Below are positions 7,525 through 17,234 of a stretch of 64,000 nt of DNA, piece by piece. Every line of letters begins with the position of its first letter. Position 1 is the stretch's first letter. A program made the translations under genes and the position numbers. The DNA comes from Nocardioides humi (GTDB taxonomy: Bacteria; Actinomycetota; Actinomycetes; Propionibacteriales; Nocardioidaceae). The stretch is from the NCBI RefSeq assembly GCF_006494775.1, contig NZ_CP041146.1:3286001-3350000 (forward strand), given 5' to 3'. Below the pieces are notes generated by a model, which was not told the DNA's origin, searched no databases, and saw nothing but the letters and a program-made list of their open reading frames with translations.

Positions 7525-9263
7525 CTTCACCCCTGAAGATCGCCAACTGCAGCGGCTTCTACGGCGACCGCCTGAGTGCGCTGCAGGAGCAGCTCGAGGG
7601 CGGCGACGTCGACGTCGTCACCGGCGACTACCTCGCCGAGCTGACCATGCTCATCCTCGGCATGGACACCCTGCGCGACGCCGACCTCGGCTACGCCCGC
7701 ACCTTCCTCAAGCAGCTCGAGGGCACCCTGGGCCTCGCCCTCGACAAGGGCGTGAGGATCGTCAGCAACGCCGGCGGTCTCAACCCCGCCGGCCTCGCCA
7801 CCCAGATCCAGAAGCTCGCGGCCGAGCTGGGGCTCGGCGCCAAGGTGGCGTACGTCGAGGGCGACGACCTGCGCGCGGCCGATCCCCAAGAGACAGGCAT
7901 CAGTGAGGGAGCGCTCACCGCCAACGCCTACCTCGGCGCGTTCGGCATCGCCGCCGCCCTGACCCGTGGCGCCGACATCGTCGTCACCGGGCGCGTCACC
8001 GACGCCAGTGTCGTCGTCGGTCCCGCGATCGCCCACCACGGCTGGACCCCCACCGACTACGACGCCCTGGCCGGCGCCGTCGTCGCCGGCCATGTCATCG
8101 AGTGCGGCACCCAGGCCACGGGCGGCAACTTCTCCGGGTTCACCGACCTGTTCAAGGCCGGCGCGCCGATGGACCGTCCGCTCGGCTTCCCGATCGCCGA
8201 GGTCGCCGCCGACGGCAGCAGCGTGATCACCAAGCACGACGGCACCGGCGGCGCGGTCACCGTCGACACCGTGACCGCCCAGCTGCTCTACGAGATCCAG
8301 ACGACGCGCTACCTCAACCCCGACGTCACCACCCGCCTCGACTCGATCCGGCTGCGTCAGCAGGCGCCTGATCGCGTCCAGATCTCCGGCGTCACCGGCG
8401 CCCCGCCCGCCGAGCAGCTCAAGGTCGCGGTCAACCGGCTCGGCGGCTACCGCAACCAGGTGGAGTTCGTGCTCACCGGCCTCGACATCGACGCCAAGGC
8501 CGCCTGGGTCCGGTCGCAGCTCGACCCCCAGCTGACCGCCGCCGACATCACCTGGACCCAGACCCCCGCCCGCGGCGGCGACGCCGACACCGAGGAGGGC
8601 GCCTCGGTGATCCTGCGCTGCATCGGCAAGGACCCCGAGGCCGGACCGCTCGGCAAGCCCTTCACCGGGCCCGCCGTCGAGCTCGCGCTCGCGTCGTACC
8701 CCGGCTTCACGATGACCACGCCGCCCCAGAAGCCCTCGCCGTTCGGCGTCTACACCCCGGAGTACGTCGACAGGGGGCAGGTGGAGCACACGGTCGTCCA
8801 CCACGACGGCACCCGCGAGGTGATCGCCGACCCGACCGTGTTCGCCGGCCCGGCGGAGCTGGACCCGGACGTGGGGCGGCGGCCCTCGCCGTACCCCGCC
8901 CCGCCCGACACGATCACCCGCAAGATGCCGCTCGGCACCTTCGTGCACGCCCGCTCCGGCGACAAGGGCGGCGATGCCAACCTCGGGCTGTGGGTCAAGA
9001 ACGACGGCTCGCCGAAGTACGAGGCGCGGGTGCAGTGGCTCGCCAAGATCGTCAAGGACCGCAAGATCCGCGAGCTGATCCCCGAGGCGAGGGAGCTCGA
9101 CGTCGACGTCTACGTGCTGCCCAACCTGGGCGCGGTCAACGTCGTCATCCACGGCCTGCTCGGCGACGGGGTCGCCGCGTCCACCCGGTTCGACCCGCAG
9201 GCCAAGGGCCTGGGCGAGTGGGTCCGCAGCCGGATCGTCCACATCCAGGAGGACCTCGTCTGA
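7521..9263 (+). CDS. AtuA-like (DUF1446) acyclic terpene utilisation protein
   Basis: A 580-residue cytoplasmic protein. Residues 1-450 match the AtuA/DUF1446 core (IANCSGFYGDRLSA at the start, VVTGRVTDASVVVGP near 155, GGNFSGFTD near 200). A C-terminal small domain of about 100 residues begins near ARSGDKGGDANLGLW. AtuA is required for citronellol/geraniol catabolism in Pseudomonas, but its biochemical role is unsettled. Here it overlaps the preceding gene by four bases and the next by three, between the TIGR03084 protein and an acyl-CoA dehydrogenase. This is consistent with a branched-chain acyl-CoA pathway. Confidence 0.85.
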   Translation: MTSPLKIANCSGFYGDRLSALQEQLEGGDVDVVTGDYLAELTMLILGMDTLRDADLGYARTFLKQLEGTLGLALDKGVRIVSNAGGLNPAGLATQIQKLAAELGLGAKVAYVEGDDLRAADPQETGISEGALTANAYLGAFGIAAALTRGADIVVTGRVTDASVVVGPAIAHHGWTPTDYDALAGAVVAGHVIECGTQATGGNFSGFTDLFKAGAPMDRPLGFPIAEVAADGSSVITKHDGTGGAVTVDTVTAQLLYEIQTTRYLNPDVTTRLDSIRLRQQAPDRVQISGVTGAPPAEQLKVAVNRLGGYRNQVEFVLTGLDIDAKAAWVRSQLDPQLTAADITWTQTPARGGDADTEEGASVILRCIGKDPEAGPLGKPFTGPAVELALASYPGFTMTTPPQKPSPFGVYTPEYVDRGQVEHTVVHHDGTREVIADPTVFAGPAELDPDVGRRPSPYPAPPDTITRKMPLGTFVHARSGDKGGDANLGLWVKNDGSPKYEARVQWLAKIVKDRKIRELIPEARELDVDVYVLPNLGAVNVVIHGLLGDGVAASTRFDPQAKGLGEWVRSRIVHIQEDLV

Positions 9264-10399
9264 TGCATTGGTCAGCGGAGCGCCAGGCGCTCAAGGAGTC
9301 GGCGACGGAGTTCGCGCGCCGCGAGATCATGCCCGGCCTGCAGGAGTGGGAGGACGCCGGCGAGCTGCCGCGCAGCCTCACCGAGGCCGCCGCCAAGGCC
9401 GGCCTGCTCAGCGTCGGCTACCCCGAGGAGGTCGGCGGCGAGGGCGGCGACCTGCTCGACGCGTGCGCGCTGCAGGAGGGCCTGATGGAGGCGGGCGCGT
9501 CCGGCGGGCTGATGGCCTCGCTGTTCACCCACGGCATCTCGGTCCCGCACATGGTGGAGAACGGCTCGCCGTACCTCATCGACCGCTACGTCCGCCCCAC
9601 CCTGCGCGGCGAGATGATCGGCGGCCTCGGCATCACCGAGCCGGGCGGCGGGTCCGACGTCGCCGGCATCACGACGCGGGCGGTGCGTGACGGCGATCAG
9701 TACGTCATCAACGGCGCCAAGACGTTCATCACCTCCGCGGTCCGCGGCGACTTCGTCGTCACCGCCTGCCGCACCGGCGAGGAGGGCCACGCCGGCATCT
9801 CGCTGATCGTGGTCGACAAGGGCACGCCCGGCTTCACCGTCCAGCGATCGCTCAAGAAGATGGGCTGGCACTGCTCCGACACCGCCGAGCTGTCGTACGC
9901 CGATGTCCGGGTGCCGGTCGAGAACCTGGTCGGGCAGGAGAACCAGGGCTTCTACTACATCGCCCAGCAGTTCGTGGTGGAGCGGATCTTCCTCGCGCTG
10001 ATGGGCTACGGGCACGCGAAGCGCTGCCTCGACCTCGCGGCGCAGTACACCCGCGAGCGGGAGACCTTCGGCAAGCCGCTCAACAAGAACCAGGTCGTCC
10101 GTGCCCAGCTCGTCGAGATGCACCGGCAGGTCGAGGTCGCCCGGACGTACACGCTCGCGGTGGCCGAGCGTCATGTCGCCGGTGAGGACGTCATCGCCGA
10201 GGCCTGCCTGGCCAAGCAGACCGCCGTCGACACCGCGGTCGCGGTCTCCGACATCGCGGTCCAGCTGCACGGCGGCACCGGGTACATGCACGGCACCGAG
10301 GTCGAGCGGCACTACCGCGACGCCCGGCTGCTCCCGATCGGCGGCGGCGCGACCGAGGTCCTCACCGACCTCGCCGCCCGCCTGCTGGGCTATGCCTGA
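9263..10399 (+). CDS. Acyl-CoA dehydrogenase
   Basis: FAD-dependent alpha,beta-desaturation of an acyl-CoA, passing electrons to ETF. At 378 residues it has the normal length. The N-terminal helical domain is followed by the beta domain with GLGITEPGGGSDVAGI and the FAD-binding GGTGYMHGTEVERHYRDAR near the C-terminus. The Glu of VERHYRDA is where short/medium-chain dehydrogenases carry the catalytic base. It starts at an ATG overlapping the AtuA stop and ends on the start of the SRPBCC gene. With the carboxylase downstream, it would make the 2-enoyl-CoA that is carboxylated. Confidence 0.9.
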   Translation: MHWSAERQALKESATEFARREIMPGLQEWEDAGELPRSLTEAAAKAGLLSVGYPEEVGGEGGDLLDACALQEGLMEAGASGGLMASLFTHGISVPHMVENGSPYLIDRYVRPTLRGEMIGGLGITEPGGGSDVAGITTRAVRDGDQYVINGAKTFITSAVRGDFVVTACRTGEEGHAGISLIVVDKGTPGFTVQRSLKKMGWHCSDTAELSYADVRVPVENLVGQENQGFYYIAQQFVVERIFLALMGYGHAKRCLDLAAQYTRERETFGKPLNKNQVVRAQLVEMHRQVEVARTYTLAVAERHVAGEDVIAEACLAKQTAVDTAVAVSDIAVQLHGGTGYMHGTEVERHYRDARLLPIGGGATEVLTDLAARLLGYA

Positions 10400-10884
10400 T
10401 GGGGATCCTGAAGCCGCTCGGCGGCGAGGTCACGGTCCACATGAGGGCGCCGGTCGAGGACGTGTGGGCGCTGGTCAGCGACGTGAGCCGGATCGGCGAG
10501 TTCTCCCCGGAGACCTTCGAGGCGGTCTGGACCCACGGCGCCACCGGTCCCGCGGTCGGCGCCCGGTTCAAGGGGCACGTCAAGCGCAACGGCGTCGGGC
10601 CGACGTACTGGACGCCCTGCACGGTGACCGCGTGTGTCCCGCCTGACGACAAAGGAGTGGGGGTCTTCGAGTTCGGCGTAGGCCTCGACGAGCACCCGAT
10701 CAACACGTGGGGCTACCGGATGCAGCCCGAGAACGAGGGCACGAGCGTCACCGAGTACTTCCGGCTCACGCCGGCCTGGTACATCCGCGGCTACTGGCTC
10801 CTGCTGGGCCGGCTGCGCGGCCGGACCAACGAGCGCGGGATGCGCACGACCCTGGAGAGGATGAAGGCGGTGCTGGAGGCATGA
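10399..10884 (+). CDS. SRPBCC (START-like) family protein
   Basis: A 161-residue single-domain protein with the Bet v1/polyketide-cyclase type fold. The diagnostic start is APVEDVWALVSDVSRIGEFSPET, followed by alternating beta strands and a long C-terminal helix (ERGMRTTLERMKAVLEA). These proteins bind hydrophobic ligands or act as cyclases/dehydratases. Coupled on both sides in the operon, it may bind an acyl or terpenoid intermediate, which is inference. Confidence 0.82.
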   Translation: MGILKPLGGEVTVHMRAPVEDVWALVSDVSRIGEFSPETFEAVWTHGATGPAVGARFKGHVKRNGVGPTYWTPCTVTACVPPDDKGVGVFEFGVGLDEHPINTWGYRMQPENEGTSVTEYFRLTPAWYIRGYWLLLGRLRGRTNERGMRTTLERMKAVLEA

Positions 10885-12479
10885 CCACGACGGAGGCGGA
10901 GGCGCCGGAGCAGGACCGGCGTACGGCCATGGAGGCCAAGATCGCGGACCTGCACGCCGAGCAGGCCAAGGCGGTCGAGGCCGGCGGCAAGTACATCGCG
11001 CGCCACCACGAGCGGGGCAAGCTGACCGCTCGGGAGCGGATCGAGCTGTTGGTCGACGAGGGCTCGGCGTTCCTGGAGCTGATGCCGCTGGCGGGCTGGG
11101 GGAGCGACTTCGCGGTCGGCGCCTCGCTCGTCACCGGCATCGGCGTGGTCGAGGGCGTGGAGTGCATGATCGTCGCCAACGACCCGACGGTGAAGGGCGG
11201 CGCGCTCAACCCGTGGTCGCTGCGGAAGTCGTTCCGGGCCGGCGAGATCGCGGAGAAGAACATGCTCCCGCTGATCAACCTCACCGAGTCGGGTGGCGCG
11301 GACCTGCCCACCCAGAAGGAGATCTTCATCCCCGGCGGGCGCGGGTTCCGGGACCTGACCCGGGCCAGCGCGCGCAAGCAGCCCACCATCTCGGTGGTGT
11401 TCGGGAACTCGACCGCGGGCGGCGCGTACGTCCCCGGCATGAGCGACTACGTGATCATGGTCAAGGAGCAGGCCAAGGTGTTCCTGGCCGGGCCGCCGCT
11501 GGTGAAGATGGCGACGGGTGAGGAGTCCGACGACGAGACCCTCGGCGGCGCCGAGATGCACTCGCGGGTCTCCGGCTCCTCGGACTTCCTGGCGGTCGAC
11601 GAGCACGACGCGCTGCGGTTGGCTCGCCGTACCGTCGCCCGGTTGAACTGGCGCAAGGCCGGGGTTTCGCCGGCCACCACGTACGCCGAGCCGGACCTCG
11701 ACCCGGAGGACCTGCTCGACCTGATCCCCACCGACCTCAAGGAGCCGTTCGACCCGCGTGAGGCGATCCTGCGCATCGTGGACGGGACGGGTCCCGGGAA
11801 CGAGGTGGCGTTCGACGAGTTCAAGCCGCTCTACGGCTCGGCGCTGTGCGTCGGGTGGGCGCAGCTGCACGGTCACCCGATCGGGATCATCGCCAACGCC
11901 CGCGGGGTGCTGATGAGCGAGGAGGCGCAGAAGGCCGCGCAGTTCATCCAGTTGGCCAACCAGAAGGACACCCCGCTGCTGTTCCTGCACAACACCACCG
12001 GCTACATGGTGGGCGCGGAGTACGAGCAGGGCGGGATCATCAAGCACGGCGCGATGATGATCAACGCGGTCTCCAACTCGAAGGTCCCGCACCTGACGGT
12101 GATCATGGGTGCCTCCTACGGCGCCGGCAACTACGGCATGAACGGTCGCGCCTACGATCCGCGGTTCCTGTTCACCTGGCCCTCGGCGAAGTCGTCGGTG
12201 ATGGGCCCGGCGCAGCTGGCCGGGGTGCTGGAGATCGTGGCGCGCGAGTCGGCGGAGAAGAAGGGCCAGCCCTTCGACGCCGAGGGGTTCAAGGCGATCA
12301 AGGAGATGGTCGAGACCCAGATCGAGGAGCAGTCCCTGCCCTACGTGCTGTCCGGGATGGTGTACGACGACGGGGTCATCGACCCGCGCGACACCCGCAC
12401 GGTGCTGGGGATCTGCCTGTCCGTCATCGACAACCAGCCGATCGAGGGCGCCATGAACTTCGGCGTCTTCCGCATGTGA
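10881..12479 (+). CDS. Acyl-CoA carboxylase, carboxyltransferase (beta) subunit
   Basis: Transfers CO2 from carboxybiotin to an acyl-CoA. At 532 residues it has the length of the methylcrotonyl/geranyl-CoA class. It has two crotonase-like halves: the N half with LTARERIELLVDEGSAFLEL and ESGGADLPTQKEIF, the C half with NTTGYMVG and GASYGAGNYGMNGRAYDPR, which form the oxyanion holes. The ATG overlaps the SRPBCC stop. The alpha subunit follows 10 bases later. Sequence resembles MCC/GCC-type (LiuB, AtuC) more than propionyl-CoA carboxylase. The exact substrate cannot be decided by eye. Confidence 0.88.
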   Translation: MTTTEAEAPEQDRRTAMEAKIADLHAEQAKAVEAGGKYIARHHERGKLTARERIELLVDEGSAFLELMPLAGWGSDFAVGASLVTGIGVVEGVECMIVANDPTVKGGALNPWSLRKSFRAGEIAEKNMLPLINLTESGGADLPTQKEIFIPGGRGFRDLTRASARKQPTISVVFGNSTAGGAYVPGMSDYVIMVKEQAKVFLAGPPLVKMATGEESDDETLGGAEMHSRVSGSSDFLAVDEHDALRLARRTVARLNWRKAGVSPATTYAEPDLDPEDLLDLIPTDLKEPFDPREAILRIVDGTGPGNEVAFDEFKPLYGSALCVGWAQLHGHPIGIIANARGVLMSEEAQKAAQFIQLANQKDTPLLFLHNTTGYMVGAEYEQGGIIKHGAMMINAVSNSKVPHLTVIMGASYGAGNYGMNGRAYDPRFLFTWPSAKSSVMGPAQLAGVLEIVARESAEKKGQPFDAEGFKAIKEMVETQIEEQSLPYVLSGMVYDDGVIDPRDTRTVLGICLSVIDNQPIEGAMNFGVFRM

Positions 12480-12489
12480 GGTGCTTCCC

Positions 12490-14484
12490 GTGACCATCCA
12501 GAGACTCCTGGTCGCCAACCGCGGCGAGATCGCCCGCCGCGTGTTCCGCACCTGCCGGGACCTCGGCATCGAGACGGTGGCGGTGCACTCCGACGCCGAC
12601 GCGGGGCTGCCGTTCGTGGCTGAGGCGGATGCCGCCGTACGGCTGTCGGGGAACACGCCCGCCGAGACCTACCTGCGCGGCGAGCTGATCATCGACGCCG
12701 CCCGGCGGGCGGGCGCGGACGCGATCCACCCCGGCTACGGATTCCTGTCCGAGAACGCCGACTTCGCCAACGCCGTCGAGGCGGCCGGGCTGGTCTGGGT
12801 CGGCCCGGCGCCGGACTCCATCGAGCGGATGGGCTCGAAGATCGAGTCCAAGAAGCTGATGGAGGCCGCCGGCGTGCCGGTGCTCGGCAATCTCACCGTC
12901 GATACGGCCACCGAGGACGACCTGCCGCTGCTGGTCAAGGCGTCCGCCGGCGGTGGCGGCCGCGGGATGCGCGTGGTGCGCTCTCTCGGCGAGCTGCCGG
13001 GGGAGGTGGAGAAGGCCGCTGCGGAGGCGGAGTCGGCCTTCGGCGACGGCACGGTCTTCGTCGAGCCGTACGTCGAGCGCGGCCGCCACGTCGAGGTCCA
13101 GGTCGTCGGCGACGGCAAGACTGTCATCCCGTTCGGGACACGAGATTGCTCGCTGCAGCGTCGTCACCAGAAGGTCGTCGAGGAGGCACCCGCTCCGGGG
13201 CTCTCGGCCGAAGTGGAGCGACGCATCCAGGAGGCGGCCCGGGATGCGGCAGCGAGCGTGGACTATGTCGGCGCGGGGACGGTCGAATTCCTCTACGACG
13301 CGGACACCGAGAAGTTCTACTTCCTCGAGATGAATACCCGCCTCCAGGTCGAGCACCCGGTCACCGAGGCAACGTGCGACGTCGACCTGGTCGCCCTGCA
13401 GATCGCGATCGCGGAGGGTCGGTCGCTCGGCGATCGCAGCGACGACTGGCCTGGCACTCGCCATCGAGGACACGCCATCGAGGTCCGGCTCTATGCGGAG
13501 GATCCGTCCGCCGACTATGCCCCTCAGACCGGCCGTCTGCTGGAGTTCTCTGTCGAGCACGACTACGAGTTTGACTCGCCCGCCTTCGGGGTCCGGGTCG
13601 ACACCGGCTTCGAGACCGGCGATGACGTCGGCACCTTCTACGACGCGATGCTGGCCAAGGTCATCGTGCATGCGTCGAGTCGCGAGAAGGCGGCACGTCT
13701 GCTGGCGCGGACCCTGGAGACGGCCCGGATCCACGGCCTGACCACGAACCGCGACCAGCTGGTCGCCTCGCTGCGGCACCCGGCCTTCCTCGACCCGGCC
13801 GGCCTGGCCACGTCGTTCTACGCCGACCACCCGGAGACCCTCGCCACCGCGGGCGCCGACGACCTGCTGCCGTTCGCCGGCGCGGTCGCGCTGGCCGAGC
13901 ACCGCCGCACCACCGCACGGGTGCAGTCCCGGATCCCGGCCGGCTTCCGCAATGTGGCGGCCGGGCCGCGCTCGACCCGCTTCGGCGTGGGCGGCGTGGG
14001 TGGGGACGAGGTCGAGGTGCTCTGGTGCGGCGGCACCGCCGGCTACCGCAGCGCCGACCGGGAGGACGTCACCGTCGTCGCGGCGACGCCGGCCGAGGTG
14101 GTCCTCGAGACCGACGGGGTGACCCGGCGCTACGACGTCCGCGTGCTCACCGACGTGGTGCTGGTCGACGGCCCGCGCGGCGGGTCCACGCTGCGGATCG
14201 TGCCCCGCTTCGTCGACCCCGCCACCCAGGTCGCGGCGGGCTCGATGCTCGCGCCCATGCCCGGCAGCGTGGTCTCGGTCAGCGCGGCGGTCGGGGACGT
14301 CGTACAGGAAGGGCAGACCATCCTCGTGATGGAGGCCATGAAGATGCAGCACACCATCGCAGCGCCCTATGCGGGCACCGTCACCGAGCTGTCGGCGGCC
14401 GCCGGTCAGCAGGTCGAGGCGGGCGCCGTGCTCGCCGTCGTAGAGGCCACCGAGGCCGCCGAGTCCGAAGGAGACGACGCATGA
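12490..14484 (+). CDS. Acyl-CoA carboxylase, biotin carboxylase/BCCP (alpha) subunit
   Basis: A 664-residue fusion of a biotin carboxylase (LVANRGEIARRVF at the start, ATP-grasp glycine loop KASAGGGGRGM near 155, EMNTRLQVEHPVTE near 285) with a C-terminal biotinyl domain. The biotin-accepting lysine is about residue 618, in VMEAMKMQH. I chose GTG 12490 because GAGGTG lies six bases before it; a GTG at 12481 would add three residues. It works with the preceding carboxyltransferase. Between about 13140 and 13700 codon usage is slightly less GC-biased than in its neighbours. Confidence 0.9.
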   Translation: MTIQRLLVANRGEIARRVFRTCRDLGIETVAVHSDADAGLPFVAEADAAVRLSGNTPAETYLRGELIIDAARRAGADAIHPGYGFLSENADFANAVEAAGLVWVGPAPDSIERMGSKIESKKLMEAAGVPVLGNLTVDTATEDDLPLLVKASAGGGGRGMRVVRSLGELPGEVEKAAAEAESAFGDGTVFVEPYVERGRHVEVQVVGDGKTVIPFGTRDCSLQRRHQKVVEEAPAPGLSAEVERRIQEAARDAAASVDYVGAGTVEFLYDADTEKFYFLEMNTRLQVEHPVTEATCDVDLVALQIAIAEGRSLGDRSDDWPGTRHRGHAIEVRLYAEDPSADYAPQTGRLLEFSVEHDYEFDSPAFGVRVDTGFETGDDVGTFYDAMLAKVIVHASSREKAARLLARTLETARIHGLTTNRDQLVASLRHPAFLDPAGLATSFYADHPETLATAGADDLLPFAGAVALAEHRRTTARVQSRIPAGFRNVAAGPRSTRFGVGGVGGDEVEVLWCGGTAGYRSADREDVTVVAATPAEVVLETDGVTRRYDVRVLTDVVLVDGPRGGSTLRIVPRFVDPATQVAAGSMLAPMPGSVVSVSAAVGDVVQEGQTILVMEAMKMQHTIAAPYAGTVTELSAAAGQQVEAGAVLAVVEATEAAESEGDDA

Positions 14485-15646
14485 CCATCCCGTTCACCGA
14501 GTCCGAGGAGCGGGTCGCGCTGCGCGAGTCCGTCAAGGCCCTGGCCGGGAAGTACGGCCACGCCTATGTCGCCGTGCAGGCCCGCAAGGGCGAGAAGACG
14601 ACCGCCCTGTGGGACGACTTCGGCAAGCACGGCTTCATCGGCGTCAACATCCCCGAGGAGTACGGCGGCGGGGGCGGCGGCATGGGCGACCTGGCGGCCG
14701 TCCTCGAGGAGGCGTCCGCGCAGGGCGCCCCGCTGCTGATGATGGTCGTCTCGCCGGCGATCGTCGGCTCGATCATCACCCGCTGCGGCACCGAGGAGCA
14801 GAAGCGCCAGTGGCTGCCGGGGATCGCCAGCGGCGAGACCGTCGCCGCGTTCGCGATCACCGAGCCCGACGCCGGCTCCAACAGCCACCAGATCGCCACC
14901 ACCGCGACGCGCGACGGCGATTCCTGGGTGATCAAGGGCCAGAAGACGTTCATCTCCGGGGTCGACGAGGCCGACGTGATCCTGGTCGTGGCGCGCACCG
15001 CCGACGCCAAGACCGGCAAGCTCAAGCCCGCGCTGTTCCTGATGCCGACCGACGCACCCGGTCTCGAGCGGCAGCACATCCCGATGGAGTTCGTCGCTCC
15101 GGAGAAGCAGTGGACGCTCTTCTTCGACGACGTCCGGCTGCCGGATGACGCGCTGGTCGGCGACGAGGACGGCGGCCTGTGGCAGCTCTTCGCCGGCCTC
15201 AACCCGGAGCGGATCATGGGCGCGGCGATGACCTGCGGCCAGGCCCGCTACGCGCTGGAGAAGGCGGTCGACTACGCCAAGACCCGCACCGTGTGGAAGG
15301 ACCAGCCGATCGGCGCCCACCAGGGCATCGCGCACCCGCTGGCCAAGGTGAAGATCGAGCTCGAGCAGGCCCGGCTGCTGATGCAGAAGGCGGCCGCGCT
15401 CTACGACGCCGGCGACGACTTCACGGCGGGCGAGTACGCCAACATGGCCAAGTACGCCGGCGGCGAGATCGCCTGCAACGCGCTCGACGTCGCGGTCCAG
15501 ACCCACGGCGGAAGCGGACTGACCACCGAGCTCGGCCTCGGCAACCAGCTCGTCGCCGCCCGCCTCGGCCGGATCGCCCCCGTCAGCCGGGAGATGATCC
15601 TCAACTTCGTCGCCATGCACTCTCTGGGCTGCCCAAGTCGTACTGA
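14481..15646 (+). CDS. Acyl-CoA dehydrogenase with a -1 frameshift near its end
   Basis: Second FAD acyl-CoA dehydrogenase of the operon (388 residues when corrected). The core is intact: NIPEEYGGGGGG, AFAITEPDAGSNSHQ, VQTHGGSGLTTELGLG. The residue aligned with the usual C-terminal catalytic Glu appears to be Asn (GNQLVAARLG). A Glu in NPERIMGAAM, the position used by isovaleryl-CoA dehydrogenases, could serve instead. One C is missing at about 15627-15629. With it, the protein ends MHSLGLPKSY, stop 15644-15646, just before the terminator. As written, the frame runs through the terminator to 15845 and into antisense sequence. Confidence 0.85.
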
Positions 15647-15650
15647 GTAC

Positions 15651-15711
15651 CGCGCCCCGTGCGTATTCGTCGAGAGTTCCGGGATATCTCGACGAATACG
15701 CATGGGGCGCG
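15651..15711. terminator. Bidirectional terminator hairpin, 25-bp arms
   Basis: Arms 15651-15675 and 15687-15711 are complementary at 24 of 25 positions; the exception pairs as G-U in one RNA. The loop is 11 bases. It lies between the corrected ends of two convergent genes (15646 and 15727), so it would terminate both operons. The outer part of the stem is GC-rich and the inner part AT-richer. Confidence 0.8.
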
Positions 15712-15726
15712 AAGTGGTCGCGGCCG

Positions 15727-17234
15727 TCAGCCCCGCAGGTCGTCGCGGCGGATCTTCCCGGTGGCGGTCTTCGGGAGGTCCGCGACCAGATGCACCTCGC
15801 GCGGTGCCTTGTACGCCGCCAGCCGGGTGCGGGTGTGCGCGATGAGCTCCTCGGGGTGGTGGTGCGCCCCGCGGCGAGGACGACGTGCGCGACCACGGCC
15901 TCACCGCGGTAGTCGTCGGGCCGGCCGATCACGGCCGCCTCGTGCACGGCGGGGTGCTCGTAGAGGACGTCCTCGACCTCGCGCGGCCACACCTTGTAGC
16001 CGGAGACGTTGATCTGGTCCTTGAGCCGGTCGACCAGGTAGATCCAGCCGTGTACGTCGACCACGACGACGTCGCCGGTGTGCAGCCGGCCCGCGGGCAT
16101 GGTGCGCCCAGTGGCCTCCGGGTTGCCCCAGTAGCCCGGCACGACCTGAGCGCCGGTGAGCACCAGCTCGCCGGGCTCCCCGGGCGCGGTGGGATCGTCC
16201 TCGTCGGTGACGACCTCGATGCCGACACCGGGCAGTGCCCGGCCGATGGCGGCGGCGCCGGAGAGGGGGTCGACCGGGGCGGCGTCGCCGAGCGGGACGG
16301 CGATCACGGCCGACGTCGACTCGGTCATGCCGTAGACGTTGTGGAGCGCGACGCCGAAGCGCTCCCGGAACCGGTCGATCGAGGCCTGGGGGACGGGAGC
16401 CCCGCCGGTGTAGACGGCGCGCAGTGACGTCAGGTGGCGGCGTTCCGCCCAGTCCAGCTGCTCGATCGCGTGGAAGGCGGTGATCGAGGCGATGGTGAAC
16501 GTCGCCCCCTCGGCCTCGATGGTCCTGACCGCATCGGCGGGGTCGAAGCGGCCCGACAGCGCGAGGGTGCCTCCGCCGACGAGCGCGAGCGCACCCGAGG
16601 CGACCGCTCCGGTGATGTGGAAGAGGGGCGCGGCGGCGTACACGACGTCCTCGTCACTCAGCCCGATCCAGTCGCCGAACCGCTCGACGGTCGCCAGCAC
16701 GTTGCCGTGGGTGTTCATCGCGCCCTTCGGCGGCCCGGTGGTGCCCGAGGTGTAGGTGAGTATCGCGAGGTCGGCGGGGGCGACGGCGTGCTCGGGTACG
16801 GCGCCGGCGTGCGCGGCGATCACGTCGGCCAGGGTGGGGTCGTCGTCGGCGACGCCGAGCCACCACGCGACGCTCGTCCCCTCGGCCGCGTGCCGGAGCT
16901 CGTCGATGTCGGCGGTGGAGGTGAGGACGCCCACGGCACCGGAGTCGGCGAGGAGGTGGCGCAGCTCGCGGTCGCGGTACATCGGGTTGGCCAGCACGCC
17001 CACCGCGCCGAGCCGCCACAGGGCCAGCAGGGCGAGGGGGAAGGCGGGCACGTTCTGCAGGTGCAGCGCGACCCGGTCCCCGGCGCCGACGCCGCGCTCG
17101 GCCAGCTCGGCGGCGAGCGCGGCGGCGTCGGCGTCCAGCTCGGCGGCGCTCCAGCGCCGGCCGCGGTGACTCAGCGCCACCCCGTCGGGCCGGGCCGCGA
17201 CCCGGCTGCGCCAGGCGGCTGCCAGGGTCGTCAT
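15727..17234 (-). CDS. FadD-like AMP-binding acyl-CoA synthetase (-1 frameshift)
   Basis: Activates a carboxylic acid to its CoA thioester via an acyl-adenylate. Signatures are [13 protein letters not shown] near residue 165, VYGMTESTS near 305 and [10 protein letters not shown] near 380. A run of four G at 15853-15856 is one base short. With it, the C-terminus reads [12 protein letters not shown]...[16 protein letters not shown] and ends at 15727 (502 residues); the Lys of TGKIRR is the family's adenylation lysine. The ATG overlaps the lldD stop. The substrate is unknown; the partnership with lldD and the divergent sugar operon is only positional. Confidence 0.83.

Noticed and set aside
14406..15726. 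Extension of the fadD frame leftward into the dehydrogenase gene
   Set aside because: It is antisense to a well-supported gene and crosses the terminator hairpin. A single added base restores the fadD stop at 15727.
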